From positions 18,573 to 29,722 of the forward strand of contig JADHYX010000244.1 of assembly GCA_027604685.1 (NCBI GenBank): 11,150 bases of DNA, written 5' to 3'. The notes beneath the pieces were generated by a model. The model saw only the letters and a list, made by a program, of their open reading frames with translations, ran no database searches and was not told the origin of the DNA. Numbering within the stretch: the stretch's first letter is position 1; each line of letters starts with the position of its first letter. Shown here in pieces: positions 8,117-11,150 of the stretch. Source of the DNA: Lobulomyces angularis. Its lineage: Eukaryota; Chytridiomycota; Chytridiomycetes; Lobulomycetales; Lobulomycetaceae. A program made the position numbers and the translations under genes.

Positions 8117-10715
8117 TTATCCTACTAAGTTTTCACTTTTTAATAGTGTTAAAAATTCCATCTCTCGTTTTTTTCTCAAGTTGAAATTTTCTGTTGATTT
8201 TAAACTTTCATTCTTTAATGATTCCCTAAAATAAAAAAAATACAATATAATTAATACAAAAAAAAAAAAAAGGTTTTTTTTTATTTTATTTTTAAACTAA
8301 CCTTAGTTTTAATGTCTCAGATTTGTAATCTTTTGCTTTAATTTTTAATGAATTTAACTTTTGTTTAAAAACTACTTGTTGCTAAATAAAAATTGAAAAA
8401 ATAAAAAAAATTTAAAATTAAGAATTCATTTACCTTTTCTAGTGAATCTGCTAACTCAATGTTTCCCTGGACAATTGTTTCTATTTCGTTCTTGTTGTTT
8501 TCCAAAGTTTGAAACAAATTATTTCTTTCAGCTACCAAAACTTGCTGTTTTTAAAGAAAAATAAAAAATTAATTAGTAAACAATTAATATGAAAATGAAA
8601 TTCAATTACTATTTGTCTTTCAAAGTTGTGTTCTAGGCTTTTAAACTCTTGCTCAAAATTCACCCCCGCTAAACTTAGTTCCTCTTTTAAGTTTTTAGTC
8701 GTTGCTTCTAACATTGTAATCTTTTCTTTCAGGTTTCCTTCATTTTTACTCTTTATCTCCAGTTCATTTTTTATATTCGCGTTAATTTTTTCAACTTCAA
8801 AAAAATTTTTTTTTAAAAATTCTAACTCTACTTCGTAAGATTCTTTTTTTTCCTTGATTTCCTTAATTTTTTCATTTTCAAACTGAAATTCGCTTTCCAA
8901 TTTTTTTATTATCTTTTTTAAATTTTGAATCTCCACATTTGATTCACTTTTTATTTTTTCTTTTTGATTTAGTTGCTCTTGACACAGTTGGTTTTGCGAC
9001 GATAAACTTCTTTCAAGCTATATTAAATTTAAAAACAATAAAAAAAAATTTAAAAAAAATTTTTTTCTTGATGTTTCTTACATCTGCTTTTTCACATTCT
9101 AATCTACTTTGCTTCTGCCATTCCTCTTCTCGACAAATTCTCAATTTTTCTACATATTCCTTTTCAGTATTTGCTAATCGTTGTTTTAAATCTGCAATTT
9201 GTTCAGTAGCACTTTTGAAAGCACTAAGAATACAATTTAAAAAAAAAAATTAGATAATTAGTACTAAAATTTTTTTTTAATATTTTTTTATACCTTTTTT
9301 GTTCATTCAACTTCTTTTTCAAATCATTAATTATATTATTAAAATCTCCTTTTTCTTTTAGAAATTGTAATTTTAGATCACTAGTTTCAACACTAAAAAT
9401 AAAAAACAAAAAAATGAATTTATATATTTAGTTTTGTGGAAAAAAAAATTAAATATATATACTTGAATTTGTGAGAATATTCATCTAATTTTAATTTTAG
9501 TTGTTGAAATTCCTTCAATGTGTGGTTATTTTCTTCAACAATTCTATCGTTTCTTATCTGCCAATCTTTTACTTCTTGCTCTAATATATTAGCCTATATC
9601 ATATATATAAATATATTTAGTTTTTTAATAGGTTAATTATTAATTACAAAAAAATAAATTTTTTTTTTTTTTTTTTTTTTAAAAAAATACCTTGGATTTT
9701 AATGAATCTCTATCAGCAGCAATTTGTTTGGAATTGGCAGTTTCGTCTAATATCCTTCTTTGGTTTAATCGTTCTTGTTGTTCAAAGTTAACTTTCAATG
9801 TTTCCTTTTCAGCTCTAAAAAAAAAAAGAAATTTATTTGATTGATAATATTGAATTAAAAAAAAAAAAGTCTTTCGGACCTTAATTCTTCCAATTCCTGA
9901 ATTAAACTAACGACCTTTGCATCATAATCGGAATTTTCTCTTTGAAGACTTCTCAATTTCTCTATATCTTGAATATCATCTAAAGATGTCTTTAAGGAGA
10001 TGAGTTTGGATTCCAAAATATTTAATTCTTCTTGATGAGATGTTTTTAAATCTAAAATATGATTTTCAACATCATTTTTCTTTAAAAAAAAGAAAAAAAA
10101 AATTTATTATAAATACTTTAAAATATATGTGCAGAACTTACATATCTTTCTCTATCAGCTTTTAAAAAATCACATTCTTTTTTTAATTTAAAAAACTGTG
10201 AACGGAATTTTTCTGCTTCAGATTCTAATAATGATTTTGTCTTTTTACTTCCTCTTTCAAACTCTTCAAGTATTTTTAATTTCATAATTTCCAAGTCTCT
10301 TTTTAATTTAAAAAAAAAAAAAAAAAAAAATTTGCATCAGATATACAAAATCTAGCTAGAATTATTTTTTACAACTTACTTTGTAGTTTTAACTTTCGAT
10401 TTTACTAATTCAAACTCTTGTGATTTCAATTCTAGTAGGTTTTTTAATTTTTGTTGTTGCTCAACGTGTTGTTGTTCAGATGCAACTTTTTCTCTTTGTG
10501 AAATTTCATACTCCTCAGATAATGCTTTGTAGCTTTCATTGATTGAATCATAATTTGCTTTCAGCTATTTTTTTAATTTTTTAGTAAAAAAAAAGAAAAT
10601 AAAAAATACTAACATGTTCAAAATTATCTTTGTAGGCATCATTTTCATTTTTTAAAGTTTCTACTAAACTCAAAGCAACTCTAAGTTTATCAATAACTGC
10701 TTGAGAAGCATCCAT
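8117..10715 (-). CDS. CEP83: CEP83-like centriolar coiled-coil protein (615 aa, 12 exons)
   Basis: CEP83 (CCDC41) builds the distal appendages by which the mother centriole docks to the membrane before cilium or flagellum growth. Exons: 10715-10614, 10564-10380, 10298-10142, 10079-9880, 9814-9691, 9593-9463, 9392-9294, 9223-9082, 9017-8610, 8544-8434, 8381-8302, 8225-8117; the total of 1,848 nt closes at TAA. The protein is coiled coil almost throughout, with no signal peptide or membrane span. Order-conserved matches to human CEP83: TKDLEIMKLKIL at 95-106 (human TKDLEEMKLQIL), AEKFRSQFFKLKKECDFLKA at 124-143 (human [20 protein letters not shown]), and ELRAEKE from exon 4 into exon 5 (human ELKAEKE). 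Similarity fades in the C-terminal half. Human CEP83 is 701 residues. Any long coiled coil gives spurious matches, so another centrosomal coiled-coil protein is possible. Intron 4 has an odd GTCCGA donor at 9879. Confidence 0.65.
9659..9680. repeat. T22 homopolymer inside a CEP83-like intron
   Basis: This is the longest single-base run in the window, within the intron 9690-9594. On the minus (sense) strand it is a poly(A) run near the donor side, not a polypyrimidine tract near the acceptor. Similar runs sit in other introns (503-521, 6424-6443, 10310-10330). Confidence 0.8.
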
Positions 10716-11150
10716 TTTTTTTTTTTTTTAAAACAAATATTTAAACTTTTTCTTTTTAAAACTCCGCGGTAGAATAATAATAGTTCAGAAAAAAATATTT
10801 CTTATAGTTTTATTTTAATTACTCAAAAAAAATTTAAAAATATATTCTTTTATTAATTCTAATTAATTGAATTTTTTCAATTTTTTTTCTTCTTAAAATT
10901 TTTTTTTTTTCATTTCCAACCAAAAAATTAGGCGTAGCTTCTTTTTTTTGTTGAGATTTTTTCCTACTTCAACAAAAAGATTTTTAAAAAGTTCATCAAT
11001 AACTTTTTTTTTTTTGCATTCTTTGTTTCTTTAAAAAATGAAAGCCATTTTAACAAAGTTTTTTTTTTTTTTTTTTTTCTCCAAAATATAAAAATCGATT
11101 TTTTTGAAATTTTTTATTTTTTTTTTTTTTTTGTTGTTGTGGATTCTACT
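10716..11150. other. Region upstream of the CEP83-like gene, no gene supported
   Basis: About 435 bases, mostly T tracts. It should hold the CEP83-like 5' UTR and promoter. A CCGCGG palindrome at 10764-10769, about 50 bases upstream of the ATG, stands out from the AT background. On the minus strand the interval around 11005-10925 reads open (VIDELFKNLFVEVGKNLN within it) but has no upstream ATG and I do not recognise it. The last 100 bases contain a run of 20 T at 11059-11078. Confidence 0.5.

Noticed and set aside
8626..9253. Plus-strand open frames that look like hydrophobic membrane proteins
   Set aside because: They are antisense to CEP83-like coiled-coil exons; the Phe-rich composition comes from complementing Lys/Glu codons and intron T tracts.
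1..11150. Bacterial operon, mobile element, CRISPR or defence system
   Set aside because: All supported genes are intron-rich eukaryotic genes with unrelated roles; no transposase, direct repeat array or terminal inverted repeat was seen.

Overview
The window is nuclear DNA from a eukaryote with an extremely AT-rich genome. Non-coding sequence consists largely of A and T runs, several of them about 20 nt long. The genes are cut by many short GT-AG introns (39 to 143 nt in the models below). All five genes I can reconstruct lie head-to-tail on the minus strand. Every exon join was checked by hand for phase and for an open frame.

From right to left, in the direction of transcription: 10715-8117 encodes a 615-residue coiled-coil protein that aligns in order with the centriolar distal-appendage protein CEP83 (12 exons). 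7387-6968 encodes an 85-residue, single-span mitochondrial protein of the NDUFA4/MLRQ type (4 exons). 6565-4838 encodes MMAA/MeaB, the G-protein chaperone of B12-dependent methylmalonyl-CoA mutase (11 exons, two of only 20 and 24 nt). 4476-2805 encodes a KIBRA/WWC-like protein with two WW domains and a coiled coil (4 exons). 2203 to the left edge encodes a cyclin Y-like protein with a myristoylation-type N-terminus, a long disordered extension and the start of the cyclin box (5 exons visible, 3' end cut off).

The genes do not form one pathway. They do inform on the organism. CEP83 suggests a cell that builds centrioles or a flagellum. MMAA implies B12-dependent propionate or methylmalonate metabolism. 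Cyclin Y and KIBRA are best known from animals. A zoosporic early-diverging fungus, a relative such as an aphelid or rozellid, or another unicellular opisthokont or amoebozoan would fit. This is inference and I cannot name a species.

The five spacers (2204-2804, 4477-4837, 6566-6967, 7388-8116, 10716-11150) are mostly A/T tracts. Two contain short patches of clearly more complex sequence (about 6660-6838 and 7613-7661) that no gene model explains. I found no tRNA, rRNA, CRISPR array or transposon, and no gene on the plus strand. I see no convincing undescribed multi-gene system; the interest lies in gene architecture and splicing.
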